Shown one piece after another: positions 53,492 through 61,870 of a stretch of DNA of 64,000 nucleotides (the first letter of the stretch is position 1; every line of letters starts with the position of its first letter). Origin of the DNA: Acidiferrum sp963771295 (GTDB taxonomy: Bacteria > Acidobacteriota > Terriglobia > Acidiferrales > UBA7541); contig CAVYTB010000004.1 in the NCBI GenBank assembly GCA_963771295.1, positions 124,001-188,000 on the forward strand. The letters run 5' to 3'. The notes under the pieces are model-generated. The model was given only the letters and a program-made list of their open reading frames with translations. It was not told the origin of the DNA and made no database searches. The position numbers were made by a program, and so were the translations under genes.

Positions 53492-55213
53492 ATGGCTAGC
53501 CTGGTCAAAAAGAAAAAAGGCAATCGCCTCTACTACTACCTGGTCGAAAGTGCCCGCGTCGACGGCAAACCACGGATCGTTCATCAGGCCTATCTGGGCA
53601 CCGCCGAAAAACTCGCCGAACTGGTCCAGCAAAGGTCCGCCCCCATCCCCCTCTCCGCCACCTTACGAGATTTCGGTCTTCCCGGCGCCTTGTGGCTGGC
53701 TGCCAAACAGTCCGGCCTGTGGCCCGTACTGGAATCTCTGTGGCTTTCTCCGCGTTCTGGACCCGGTCCCGCTCACTATCTTCTGCTCGCCGCCATTCAC
53801 CGCATCTGCGATCCCGGCCCAAAGACCGAAGTCAGCAATTGGTACGACCAGACCATCCTTGCTTCCGAGTGGAGTTTTCCTGCCGAACGCTTTACTTCGC
53901 AAGCCTTCTGGGACGCCTTCGAACAGATTCTGCCGGAGACCAATAAGACCCACGCTCCGGCGGAAGATCCTCTCGATCAGGCGCAGTTGCTTTTACTCGG
54001 TCTGTGGAAGGAGAAGCAACTGGTCGGCCGTAGGTTGTTGGCCTACGATACCACCAACTTCTACACCTACATTGCCAGCACCAACACGCGGAACCAACTG
54101 GCGCAGCGCGGACACAACAAACAAGGTCGGCACAACTTGCGCCAAGTGGGCCTGAGCTATGTTCTGGACGGAGAGAATGGGTTGAGCTTATGCCACCATG
54201 TCTATCCGGGCAACGTGGCTGATGTCGAAGAGTTCTCCGTCGCCTTGGAGCGCATCGTACGGCTGCTGGATCAAAACCAGATTGCGCGCGACACCGTCAC
54301 ACTGGTCTTCGACAAGGGCACGGCCGCGCTGGACAACACCGTGCAACTGGAACGAGCCGGGGTGGGCTGGATTTCTGCCCTGCCGTGGAATCAAGCGCCG
54401 GCGGAGTTGCGTGAACGAGCCACGGAAGAACTGCTGCCCTGCAGCGCGGAACAACCTGGCGTGCGGGCCGTGGCCGAGAAGTTGCTGGTACACGGCCAGG
54501 AATACCTCGGGGTGGTGAAGTATTCAGCGCCTTTTGCCGCCGAGCAACTGCACAGCCTGACCACCAGCATCAGCCGCGTGCTGCAGTCCCTGCGACGCTT
54601 CTCGATGGAATTGAACAAACCTCGTTCACGTTGGACCGAGGAAGGCATCCGGCGCAAGATCGAGAAGTGGTTGTCCGGGCAGTTCCTGTCCGATGTAATT
54701 CGCTATCAGCTGGAATCTCGCGACGGGCAGTGGCGGTTACAGTTTGATTTCGATCATGCCGCTTTTGAGCGTCTCCTCGGTCATCGTTTAGGCCGCACCG
54801 TGCTGCTCACCAACCGCATGGATTGGACGGCGGAACAAGTGGTGGCCGGTTATGCCGGCCAACAACAGGTGGAGCGCATCTTTCGCGGCCTGAAAGACGG
54901 AGAGTGGCTCGCTTGGGGACCGATGCATCACTGGACCGACCGCAAAATCCGCATCCATGCGTTTTACTGCATGCTGGGCATCTCTCTGTTGCAGTATGTG
55001 CATCGCCAGGCCAAAGCCGCTTGGAGCGATCTTTCCATGGAACAGCTCCTCGAAGAGTTGCAACAGATTCAGCAGTTCGTTCTGTTCTATCCGCAGCAAG
55101 GCGAGAAAGGCCCTGATCGCGCGGCTTACGTACTCTCGAAGCAAACGTTGGTGCAGCAGGCTTTGGCCAAGGCACTGAAGCTGGACGAACTGCAGATTAC
55201 CCACCGTGGGTAA
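53492..55213 (+). CDS. IS1634-family (IS4 group) DDE transposase
   Basis: The 573-residue protein starts MASLVKKKKGNRLYYYLVESAR, the usual opening of IS1634 transposases. The catalytic residues are seen as D in LLAYDTTNFYT, D in LVFDKGTAALDN and E in the Y-x-Q-Q-Q-V-E-R-I-F-R-G-L-K block near residue 460. Length matches complete family members (about 550-600). A TTGACA lies 38 bp upstream, but the -10 box is weak. A hairpin around the stop codon (ATTACCCAC / GTGGGTAAT, 55196-55214) may end the transcript. No frameshift or stop interrupts the gene, so it should be active. Confidence 0.92.
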   Translation: MASLVKKKKGNRLYYYLVESARVDGKPRIVHQAYLGTAEKLAELVQQRSAPIPLSATLRDFGLPGALWLAAKQSGLWPVLESLWLSPRSGPGPAHYLLLAAIHRICDPGPKTEVSNWYDQTILASEWSFPAERFTSQAFWDAFEQILPETNKTHAPAEDPLDQAQLLLLGLWKEKQLVGRRLLAYDTTNFYTYIASTNTRNQLAQRGHNKQGRHNLRQVGLSYVLDGENGLSLCHHVYPGNVADVEEFSVALERIVRLLDQNQIARDTVTLVFDKGTAALDNTVQLERAGVGWISALPWNQAPAELRERATEELLPCSAEQPGVRAVAEKLLVHGQEYLGVVKYSAPFAAEQLHSLTTSISRVLQSLRRFSMELNKPRSRWTEEGIRRKIEKWLSGQFLSDVIRYQLESRDGQWRLQFDFDHAAFERLLGHRLGRTVLLTNRMDWTAEQVVAGYAGQQQVERIFRGLKDGEWLAWGPMHHWTDRKIRIHAFYCMLGISLLQYVHRQAKAAWSDLSMEQLLEELQQIQQFVLFYPQQGEKGPDRAAYVLSKQTLVQQALAKALKLDELQITHRG

Positions 55214-55214
55214 T
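55196..55214 (+). terminator. Hairpin spanning the transposase stop codon
   Basis: ATTACCCAC at 55196-55204 and GTGGGTAAT at 55206-55214 form a near-perfect 19-bp palindrome with a single central base. The stop codon is inside the right arm. It lacks a following T-run, so it may act as a translational or transcriptional block in IS regulation and not as a classic terminator. Confidence 0.4.
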
Positions 55215-55292
55215 ACCAACCGGACGACTTAAACTGCACAAAAAAGAGCTTTTAGGAATCTGCCGACCGAACCCGCAGTAAACTCCCGCTAG

Positions 55293-55794
55293 CCCTATTC
55301 GTATGCGGATCGATCCCGTGCGGAGGGAAACTCTAGGCAGTCGCTGCTTGGGCACCAGCTTCGGATACGGTTTCCGTGGCCAGCTTCTCGTCAGTAAAGG
55401 TCAGAAGATTCCGGACGTCGTCAGTAAACACTGGCCGACATATCGTTACGAATCCGGCCAACTTCTTCGAACCCCGTTCTGGTCCGCGACGGGCACTTAT
55501 CCGAGTACCGGACAAATCGCGCAAGTAGAGCCAAGTTCCGGTCTGCGCCACTAGGCCAGATCGCGAGGTTCAGGCGGTTTTCCGTGCAGACTGTCACTTT
55601 TGACAGTGGGCTGGCAGCCCCGATTTTCATAAGCTCCAACCGCATGTACATGTGTGTGAAAAACATGGGCAGGATGCAGTTGTCATAGCCTGTTGATTCG
55701 ACCGCCTCGGGTTGGGTTCAATCTCACCACACTCGATTCTTCAACAGCTCGTCGATCCAATCAAGAGCGGATGCCAGTAGGGGAGGGACAGCAT
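55293..55794. other. 502-bp stretch without a gene I can support
   Basis: This interval lies between the IS and the DUF1254 remnant. A minus-strand frame at 55333-55551 (72 codons, ending ...SEAGAQAATA) and another at 55421-55666 are open but short, overlap each other in different frames and show no motif. They may be debris of a gene broken by rearrangement. A GGGAGGG ribosome-binding site at the right end belongs to the next gene. Confidence 0.5.
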
Positions 55795-56625
55795 ATGAAA
55801 CTAAGTGTGACTCACCGCAAGTCTGTAGCCTGGGTGGTCGGCATCGCCATCACGATGCTGGCGCGGGACGTTTACGCACAGCAAGTGCCGATCCCAACAA
55901 CGGCCGCCGAAGTTTCCGGCCCCGTATCCGGCACAGCGCTGACCACGGAATTTGTTCAGACGCTCGGACGCACAGCCTACTTCTGGGGCTACGCGCTCGT
56001 CTCCGCCAGCAGCCGCCGTCATGCGTTCTCTGAGGCACCCGGGCGGATCTACCTTGGGGGGACCGTACCCATGGCTCCCATTGGCGACCTCACGATGCTG
56101 CACGACTACATCAGTCCGTCGCAAACCTTCATCGTCTGCCCCAATCAGGACGTAGTGTACGGCGGGGGGTTTGCTGCGCTGGACAAGGAGCCAATGGTGT
56201 TCCAGGTGCCTGACTTCGGCAAACGTTTCTGGGTCTATCCGATCTACGACCACCGCACGAGTGAAATTGGAAAGATCGGCCAGCAATACGGCACCAGTCC
56301 CGGCTTCTATATGATCGTCGGACCGAACTGGAATGGTGAGGTCCCTGCGGGCATCACCGCCATAGTGCGCTCCTCCACAAATCTAACGTTTGCCATTCCG
56401 CGCATTCAGCAGGACGACACGGCCGAAGACAAGCGGGCCATCCAGGAACCGCTGAGCAAAGTGATGTTCTATCCCTTGAGCCAGTTCGACGGAAAGATGA
56501 AGAGCACGGACTGGAGCAAGATTCCGTCGGTCCCGATGCCTCCGGGTCCGCCTACCAAGTGGGTCAACCCTGAGACCTACTTCGAACAGCTGCCGTCAAC
56601 GCTGAAGGAGGTCCCGCCGTTGCTC
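55795..56625 (+). pseudogene. DUF1254-family exported protein, 3' end lost to an IS3 fragment
   Basis: The start at 55795 has GGGAGGG upstream and a signal peptide (VAWVVGIAITMLARDVYAQ). The body from TEFVQTLGRTAYFWGYALVSASSRR to STLKEVPPLLG matches the first part of DUF1254 proteins (about 270 residues). Family members are around 330-480 residues and normally continue into a DUF1214 domain. After about 56625 the frame runs on to a stop at 56916, but those codons are the antisense of an IS3 orfA. The product is therefore truncated and fused to meaningless sequence. Confidence 0.82.
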
Positions 56626-56895
56626 GGCCATCAATTCAGCCAATACCTCGTCCTTGGTCTGGATCTTTTTTTCCAGGAACTCGATGCGCTGCTGTTCGGC
56701 TTGGTGGTCCGGTCGGCTCTTGCCTGGAAAGGCGGCAGCGCCATTCTCGAAGAACTCTTTTTGCCAACGGTAGAACACCGTGGGCTGCAGCCCATGTTCC
56801 TCGCACAGATCGGAAACCGGCACTTTATCCAACAAGTGCCGCCTCAGGATGGCAACCTTCTCTTCCCCGGTGTAATGCTTTCGTTCTTTTTTCAT
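56596..56895 (-). pseudogene. IS3-family orfA fragment (HTH transposase subunit), truncated
   Basis: The protein is 99 residues as read, of which about 91 are genuine: MKKERKHYTGEEKVAILRRHLL...FYRWQKEFFENGAAAF, an N-terminal HTH with a leucine-zipper-like tail (IEFLEKKIQTKDEVLAELMAE). After that, QRRDLLQR is the complement of the DUF1254 gene, so the element is cut at about 56622. No orfB (DDE subunit) follows, and no matching inverted repeat could be identified. It is a dead remnant. Confidence 0.85.
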
Positions 56896-57041
56896 GCGTC
56901 CTCTCCGCTATCTTAGCGGAAGAACGCCCTTTCCAGTTCCGGCTGAGGCAAGACAAAAGGACCTATTACCAACAGCGTTTGTGTGGGTCAAGCGGAGATT
57001 CAGTGGTTCACAGTATTAAGGAAACGGGGAGTACAGAGCAT

Positions 57042-57290
57042 TCATCGCGGCCAGATATTCTTTCCATGGACCCTATCCGAGCTGCCGGGCAACAACGTCC
57101 TTCTCAGCTTATCTTTCATTCCGTCCGTTAAACTCCACGTGTGCTGGCAGGTTCCACCAATTGCCTTTATGTCTATGTCTTGCTTTAGCCTCTCTTCGAT
57201 CTCCAGGCGATCAAACGAGCAACTCTGTGCACCAAGTTTCCAGCACTGAGGATCGGGACAATGCAAACTGAGATGGAAGGTGTTCCTCAC
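57042..57290 (-). CDS. Small putative zinc-binding protein
   Basis: The protein has 82 residues from a GTG start. It contains C-P-D-P-Q-C near residue 11, SCSFDRLEIEERLKQDIDI, and GTCQHTWSLTDGMKDKLR, so Cys/Cys and Cys/His pairs are spaced like a zinc knuckle, with an amphipathic helix between. No family can be named. It is the first of several short Cys-containing genes in this region (57.0-58.6 kb). Because no homologue is recognised and the start codon is GTG, the call is tentative. Confidence 0.4.
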   Translation of the reverse strand: MRNTFHLSLHCPDPQCWKLGAQSCSFDRLEIEERLKQDIDIKAIGGTCQHTWSLTDGMKDKLRRTLLPGSSDRVHGKNIWPR

Positions 57291-57393
57291 ATTGGCGTCG
57301 ACTCTGGATGTGGAGCTTGAGTCTGTCCGTGACGGGCGTCACGCGGATTGACGCATACATCCCGGAGATGCAGGATGGTGTCAGAGGTCGGCC

Positions 57394-57621
57394 ATGCCCC
57401 AGCCACAATTGAAACGGGATTATGTTGTGATGACTGTTTCCTGCGGGAACTGCCAGCAGGAGCAGCTAGTTCATATACAGGCTCGCACTGGAGCTTGGTC
57501 AACGGCCCATCAATCAGTTGAGTGTCTGAGATGCGGCCAACACTTTGAGGTAATGCTTCCCGACGCCATTATCGGTGGTCCATTTCTGCCGCGTGACATT
57601 TCCTCGGCTCAAGCAAAATGA
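57394..57621 (+). CDS. Small zinc-ribbon protein
   Basis: The 75-residue protein has two C-x2-C pairs, CGNC (about residue 17) and CLRC (about residue 44), the spacing of a zinc ribbon. The surrounding segment VMTVSCGNCQQEQLVHIQARTG is beta-rich. Its stop overlaps the next gene's start by 4 bp. Zinc ribbons of this size bind RNA, DNA or protein, but no specific partner can be inferred beyond the co-transcribed neighbour. Confidence 0.55.
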   Translation: MPQPQLKRDYVVMTVSCGNCQQEQLVHIQARTGAWSTAHQSVECLRCGQHFEVMLPDAIIGGPFLPRDISSAQAK

Positions 57622-57890
57622 CCCACACCAAGCCGCGGCCGATCTTCAAAGTAGATTTCTCGGAAAAGAAAGATGACCCCTTGGACTTCGCATTTCGACA
57701 CTGTCGAATCATGGAGAGCGACGGCGCGCGGCTTGTGCGTACATTCACCGGCAAAGTGCCGAGGTCTCAATCGACCCGTAAACGGGTGCGACAGGACATT
57801 GCTCGCTGGTGTGAACTCCATCCCATGCGGCTGCCCAAAGATGGCGGAGCCGTCGTACTCGATCTCGACTACATATGGAAACCCGTGTGA
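57618..57890 (+). CDS. Small protein of unknown function, coupled to the zinc-ribbon gene
   Basis: The 90-residue soluble protein begins MTHTKPRPIFKVDFSEKKDDP and ends AVVLDLDYIWKPV, with a basic central part (GKVPRSQSTRKRVRQDIARWCE). It has no motif or family I recognise. The start overlaps the upstream stop (ATGA), which supports real translation of both. Confidence 0.5.
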   Translation: MTHTKPRPIFKVDFSEKKDDPLDFAFRHCRIMESDGARLVRTFTGKVPRSQSTRKRVRQDIARWCELHPMRLPKDGGAVVLDLDYIWKPV

Positions 57891-58045
57891 TGTGCGCAGA
57901 CGGAACCCTGTGCGGTAGGACCACTTCGGAAAAACCTAACCGACTGAAAGGACGAGGCGTCGACAGCCGACCAGAGAAATCGTGGGTAGTCTTTTCGGGC
58001 TGCTAGAAATTGAACTTGTTTGGTGTTGGCGCTTTATTTCTTGCC

Positions 58046-58351
58046 ATGAAGATCGAGCTGATGGCTGCCGCAAATGGGGGAACTAGAATCCCTCGATCCG
58101 AAGCGGCTAGTACTGGACGAGTGTCGCCCTGTCTGGACGTGGAGCATATAGCTTTGATTGAGGTCACATTAGGACAAAACGGCTATCCGATTGAATCCGC
58201 GGGCGCGCTGCTAGGGGCCGAAAACGGGGCTGTCGCTCTGTCATTCCCGTCGCTGAATATTGGACAAGAGGTAGTAATATTACTGAAGAAAATACCTGAT
58301 ATCGCGATGTTCGTTCTGAATTTGAAGCACCGCTCTAGAGACTTCAACTGA
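58046..58351 (+). CDS. Uncertain short gene, weak PilZ-like pattern
   Basis: About 101 residues from an ATG (a TTG at 58010 extends it). The segment IALIEVTLGQNGYPIESAGALLGAENGAVALSFPSLNIGQEVVILL has the strand spacing and L-x-x-G-x-x-V of small beta barrels such as PilZ, but the R-x-x-x-R and D/N-x-S-x-x-G motifs that bind cyclic di-GMP are not present. There is no clear ribosome-binding site. It may be a gene fragment. Confidence 0.25.
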   Translation: MKIELMAAANGGTRIPRSEAASTGRVSPCLDVEHIALIEVTLGQNGYPIESAGALLGAENGAVALSFPSLNIGQEVVILLKKIPDIAMFVLNLKHRSRDFN

Positions 58352-58433
58352 TTGATTTTGCTGTACTAACTTCTCCATTAGCCTCGTGGAATCGGAAATG
58401 CATACCATACCAACCGAGTAGCATCCCAAACGG

Positions 58434-58616
58434 ATGTCAATAAGACGTCGATTGGAGAAGGCCATGCTCGAGTCCACATTCCATTTCTTCACCGTAACGC
58501 CGGACGGTCCTTCGACAAAGATCTGCACGATGAAGTGTCCCCGCTGCGGAAGCACAGCAGCCAAGACTAATCCCGAAGAACGATTCAAGTGCGAACGTTG
58601 CGGTTGGAAATTGTGA
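58434..58616 (+). CDS. Small zinc-ribbon protein
   Basis: The 60-residue protein has a C-terminal zinc ribbon: C-P-R-C and C-E-R-C separated by 16 residues, ending GWKL. The N-terminal part is polar and begins MSIRRRLEKAM. It lies in the accessory region near two similar short genes. Translation start is not supported by a strong ribosome-binding site, so an internal start (M11 or MKCPRC) is possible. Confidence 0.45.
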   Translation: MSIRRRLEKAMLESTFHFFTVTPDGPSTKICTMKCPRCGSTAAKTNPEERFKCERCGWKL

Positions 58617-58662
58617 TTCACGAAGCCTCTCAAAACACTTCTTTCGACCTCGGGCGTGGCGC

Positions 58663-59745
58663 CTAATATTTCAGTTGGTTTAAATCCTCGCCCATTTGGG
58701 CTGACGTGCTTGGAATCACGACCTGAACCAGCGTTCCGGGATTGGTATTTTCCAGCTTTAGTTTCCCGCCAAGTTCACTCACGCGTTGCCTGATTCCGCC
58801 GATTCCAACGCCGACGCTTCCGGGCTTAAACTCCGTCAAACGTTTTGGGATGCCTTTGCCGTCATCGCGAACCGATATGGTCAGGTGACCATTGGTCTGT
58901 GCTAACTCGACGCGGGCCTCGCGTGCCCCAGAATGCCGGAAAACATTTGTCAGGGCCTCCTGAACAATGCGATATACCGCATTTTCGAGTTCCGGCGCAA
59001 AGCGACGAAGTTGAGGTGGCTGTATTTCGAGCGAGGTCTTAATCCCGCTGCGCTTTGTGAGTCCCTCCAAGTACCAGCGTAGAGCCGATTCGAGCCCCAG
59101 TTCGTCAAGTAAAGGCGGATGTAAAAGATGAGAGATGGTCCGTACCTGTTGCAGTGCGTCCTGAATTAACTTGCTCGCCTCTTCTGCTTTCTCCCGTGAT
59201 TCGGCAGCCCGAATTCCATCCACGATCATCTTGGCAGCAGTAAGTTCTTGACCTAAACCATCGTGCAACTCACGCGCAAGGCGGCGTCTCTCTTCATCTT
59301 GCACCGTTAGCAGCCGCTTGGAAAGTTGTCGCATATCGCTATCGATTATTTCGAGTTCACGGGCCTTACGATGAAGTTCAACAAAAACTCTGACTTTGGC
59401 TCGCAGCAATTCCGGAATAATTGGTACCGAAATGTAGTCGACCGCTCCATGTTCATATCCTTTCAATCTATCCATATCCGTCATATGGATACCAGAAATG
59501 AAGATGATGGCGGCTTTCTCGAAGCGCGGATGCCTGGAGATCATGTCTGCCAGTTCAAAGCCGTCGAGTTCAGGCATGCAGACATCAATGAGAACAACTG
59601 CGACATCGTTCTTTAGCAGGCACTCAAGGGCCTCATTTGCTGAATGTGCCTTGATCAAATTCTCGCCGAGCTGACCAAGGATGGCCTCATAGCTGAGCAA
59701 TTTGCCCGGCTGATCATCCACCAGTAAGATGTTGACTTTTTCCAT
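58663..59745 (-). CDS. Receiver-histidine kinase hybrid (REC + HisKA_3 + HATPase_c), NarX-like
   Basis: The 360-residue protein has an N-terminal receiver domain with acidic pocket D10-D11 and phospho-acceptor D54 (VVLIDVCMPELDG). The normally conserved Lys near residue 107 is replaced (ISVPIIP). A dimerisation helix and HisKA_3 motif follow (EERRRLARELHDGLGQ, H161), then an HATPase_c domain (N box ENAVYRIVQEALTNVFRHS, G1 RDDGKGI, G2 GVGIGGIRQR). Kinases with an N-terminal receiver take their input from another kinase. No output regulator is next to it. The start at 59745 has GGAG 6 bp upstream; another ATG 6 bp earlier is also possible. Confidence 0.9.
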   Translation of the reverse strand: MEKVNILLVDDQPGKLLSYEAILGQLGENLIKAHSANEALECLLKNDVAVVLIDVCMPELDGFELADMISRHPRFEKAAIIFISGIHMTDMDRLKGYEHGAVDYISVPIIPELLRAKVRVFVELHRKARELEIIDSDMRQLSKRLLTVQDEERRRLARELHDGLGQELTAAKMIVDGIRAAESREKAEEASKLIQDALQQVRTISHLLHPPLLDELGLESALRWYLEGLTKRSGIKTSLEIQPPQLRRFAPELENAVYRIVQEALTNVFRHSGAREARVELAQTNGHLTISVRDDGKGIPKRLTEFKPGSVGVGIGGIRQRVSELGGKLKLENTNPGTLVQVVIPSTSAQMGEDLNQLKY

Positions 59746-60022
59746 GGACATCTCCGGCCTTCATCGTCATCTTAGTTCCTGTTTTCAAATCACACAGAAG
59801 GAAGTCCTTTAAACGAGATGGGTTCTAGGTGAGTTCCTGCGCTTCTGAAAATATCGAACCGAGGGATGGTCATATGAAGACCTCCTGGCCAAAAAGTCCG
59901 TTTACCGTGTGCGCGACTAGACAGGGATGGTAGACCTGAAGCTTACTTACTCCACAGATGCCGTCGAAACAAGACGAGGACGCGACTTATATCGTGTGCA
60001 CACAAGACCTGTCACGATCACA

Positions 60023-60217
60023 TCAACCGAGTTTCGGTGGCGCTACAATTATCGAAACACTGTCGACAGTTCTGTGATGAAAGATGAGATATTCGCCGGG
60101 GAGAGACAAACCAAGCCGCTGCACTTGTGCCTTTGCGTCATCAAGCGTGAACGCCGATTCTTGCCAGCTGAGCTTACAGCCATCGAACTTCCGATAGATG
60201 TGGAACGAGGGAGTCAT
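60023..60217 (-). CDS. Small hypothetical protein
   Basis: About 64 residues from MTPSFHIYRKFDGCKLSWQ (longer alternatives start at 60229, 60238 or 60262). The middle LDDAKAQVQRLGLSLPGEYLIFHHRT has the look of small Acidobacteriota proteins in which a strand-helix-strand unit ends in G-E-Y-L-I-F. No function is known to me. The opposite-strand frame over this area is less protein-like, which is why this strand is preferred. Confidence 0.45.
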   Translation of the reverse strand: MTPSFHIYRKFDGCKLSWQESAFTLDDAKAQVQRLGLSLPGEYLIFHHRTVDSVSIIVAPPKLG

Positions 60218-60417
60218 AGCCGAAATCATTAGCACCATGCTGAAAGATTGTCTATCCGCCAAGGTACAATCCCTGATTTTCGGTACCCACAGTACTCAGT
60301 ATTTAAATGGCCTGCCCGGCTGGATTCTAGTTGTCATGGTTCTTCCAGTACTCGTTATTAGCGCCTCCGACCGCCGCGACATCTAGAAGCAGACCTCCGC
60401 CGTGCTATAAGTTTGAG

Positions 60418-60561
60418 ATGTCCAAAATAGTCGAGCGATGGTTGCTGTTCGAATACGTGGGTCGCGAGCTGACGCTGCTGTCGAGGCCCTTCGAGACAAA
60501 GAAACAAGTGGAAAAGGCGCGTGAGAAATATCGTGAGCGTTATACGAACCCCATCTTGTGA
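60418..60561 (+). CDS. Small hypothetical protein (47 residues)
   Basis: MSKIVERWLLFEYVGRELTLLSRPFETKKQVEKAREKY is a beta-beta-alpha unit resembling short hypothetical proteins common in Acidobacteriota, where a strand pair is followed by a K-E-A-E-K-A-R-x-K-like helix. The ATG at 60418 is preferred over an in-frame start 87 bp upstream because homology-like sequence begins there. Function unknown. Confidence 0.45.
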   Translation: MSKIVERWLLFEYVGRELTLLSRPFETKKQVEKAREKYRERYTNPIL

Positions 60562-60590
60562 AGGACTTCGTGGCGTAGCAATATTGTGGC

Positions 60591-60736
60591 ATGAAGGAAC
60601 GCCTAACGAAAGCACGTGCAAGGTGGCGAAGGCTGGTTCCCGAGCAGGCGCGTAGCGGACAGAGTGTGAGAGCGTTTTGTCGTGAGCACGCAAGATGATC
60701 GGGCTGCCAACAGGAACGCGTATCTGGATTGTGGCC
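60591..60736 (+). pseudogene. IS66 remnant: tnpA and tnpB N-terminal scraps
   Basis: The frame from ATG 60591 encodes 35 residues (WRRLVPEQARSGQSVRAFC is the IS66 accessory TnpA N-terminus) and stops early. The next ATG overlaps that stop (ATGA at 60695) and gives MIGLPTGTRIWIVA, the start of IS66 TnpB. The sequence after that is unrelated. So the 5' part of an IS66 operon survives, including the natural-looking overlap, but the element is dead. Confidence 0.7.
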
Positions 60737-60907
60737 TCCCGCATCCGATCCAGCGAATAGACGCTGTCGGAAACGGTGGCGCGGCGGGCTTCCAGTCGCC
60801 GGAGAGCCGAAACATATTCACCCAGAGGCTTCAGCGCACCGCTACAGGGACAGTCTACCTTTCCGCATGGCAATCCGAGGTCACACATGATGGCTTACCT
60901 TTCCCAC

Positions 60908-61477
60908 TCACTGAATCCGATACCCCGCTACTAAGAGAACCTTGTCCGCATACGCGTTGGTCGGGTCTCCAAATCCATTGTAAGCGTGAAGACCCTCACG
61001 AAGTCCGTAGCGCCGAACGTATTCAGCGAGAATCTTCGAGCCTGCACGCACGTTCGTCTCCGGGTCGAGGAGTTGCTGCCGGGTATACTGGCGCCAAACG
61101 CGCCAGTTCACTTGCGTCGGCCCTACTGCGTCTTTACTCGACACGGCGTTCGTCCGACAAGTAGACTCGACAAAAATGAGCGCCGTGAGGATTCGGATGT
61201 TCAGGCCAAGGTCAACCGCGCTACGCGCCGTGGCCGGAGCCAGGTCCCCTCGGCAACCGTAGGAACGGAAGAGCTTCCGTGCGATGTGTTCCACTCGGTC
61301 GTATTCCTTCTGCTTCTGCACGCGGGCAAATTCCGCGCGTATATCCTCGGGAGAGTAGGCGTGCGCGTAAAGAGGCTTCGGAGCCGCGCCCGGAGAGAGC
61401 AGACCAAACGGGAAGAGGCCCCCAATCATCAGTAGGCTGCTGAACGCTAATCCGTGAGCCTGTCTCGTTCTTTTCAT
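60908..61477 (-). CDS. Lytic transglycosylase (SLT domain), exported
   Basis: The 189-residue protein has a signal peptide (AFSSLLMIGGLFPFGLLSPGAA). A goose-type/SLT catalytic core follows: E104 in LTALIFVESTCRTNAVSSKDAVGPTQVNW, the E-S-x-x-x-x-x-A-x-S-x-x-G-A-x-G-x-x-Q pattern, then PETNVRAGSKILAEYVRRYG and HAYNGFGDPTNAYADKVL. It cleaves peptidoglycan glycan strands with formation of a 1,6-anhydro end. Such short, single-domain enzymes are common in conjugative and phage modules, which would suit the surrounding mobile region. Confidence 0.87.
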   Translation of the reverse strand: MKRTRQAHGLAFSSLLMIGGLFPFGLLSPGAAPKPLYAHAYSPEDIRAEFARVQKQKEYDRVEHIARKLFRSYGCRGDLAPATARSAVDLGLNIRILTALIFVESTCRTNAVSSKDAVGPTQVNWRVWRQYTRQQLLDPETNVRAGSKILAEYVRRYGLREGLHAYNGFGDPTNAYADKVLLVAGYRIQ

Positions 61478-61870
61478 TTCGGCTCCTGTACCACGCTCAT
61501 AAGCCTAGATTTTGCGAGCACACTGGCCAATGGGTCAGCTGTACCTTCGGGTTGGGCTGGGCGTACTACGCCGGGAGTAGTACCCCGTCTTTGAACTTTG
61601 GCGACTAAGCGAGGCGCCTTGACCGGCAGGGACCGTAAATGATTGGGCTTACAGTCGTTACGGCCCCGAGGCCGGTAAGGGTAGGCTTACGCCCCTCGAA
61701 GGGTGGATCGGCTGGGCAAGGGGCTTCCCAACCTATACCTTGGCACCGAGCTTCCGCGGTTCAGTTCGGGCAGTAACAAGGACAGGTCCGGGATGGAGTG
61801 AACACAGCTTTGTCAGCCCTACGGATTGCCGATTGGATTTCTGTTTGGTAGCGCATATGAAAGGCCCTCA
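61478..61870. other. 393-bp stretch without a gene; contains one hairpin
   Basis: Only short frames are open here and none has a recognisable motif. A perfect 7-bp inverted repeat (GTACTAC, 7-nt spacer, GTAGTAC) lies at 61563-61583, about 85 bp upstream of the transglycosylase start, and could be an operator. The GC-rich sequence around 61600-61740 has several self-complementary runs but matches no RNA family I recognise. Confidence 0.5.

Larger units (their letters stand above)
53303..55292 (+). mobile_element. IS1634-like insertion sequence, apparently complete (1990 bp)
   Basis: The terminal inverted repeats CTAGCGGGAGTTTACTGCG (53303-53321) and its exact complement (55274-55292) match over 19 bp without error. 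A second subterminal pair, GTATTACCC near 53402 and GGGTAATAC near 55208, lies just inside. The element carries one transposase gene. The outermost CTAG is palindromic, so the true ends could instead be CGGGAG/CTCCCG with CTAG as a 4-bp target duplication; flanks beyond it do not repeat. Confidence 0.85.

Noticed and set aside
60358..60888. 176-codon minus-strand frame
   Set aside because: Most of it is the complement of the IS66 remnant and of the 47-aa gene. Only the first ~50 codons look protein-like and may be a gene fragment, which is too little to support a feature.
61563..61583. Hairpin as a rho-independent terminator
   Set aside because: It has only a 7-bp stem and no T-run, and lies upstream and not downstream of the nearest gene. 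An operator is more likely.
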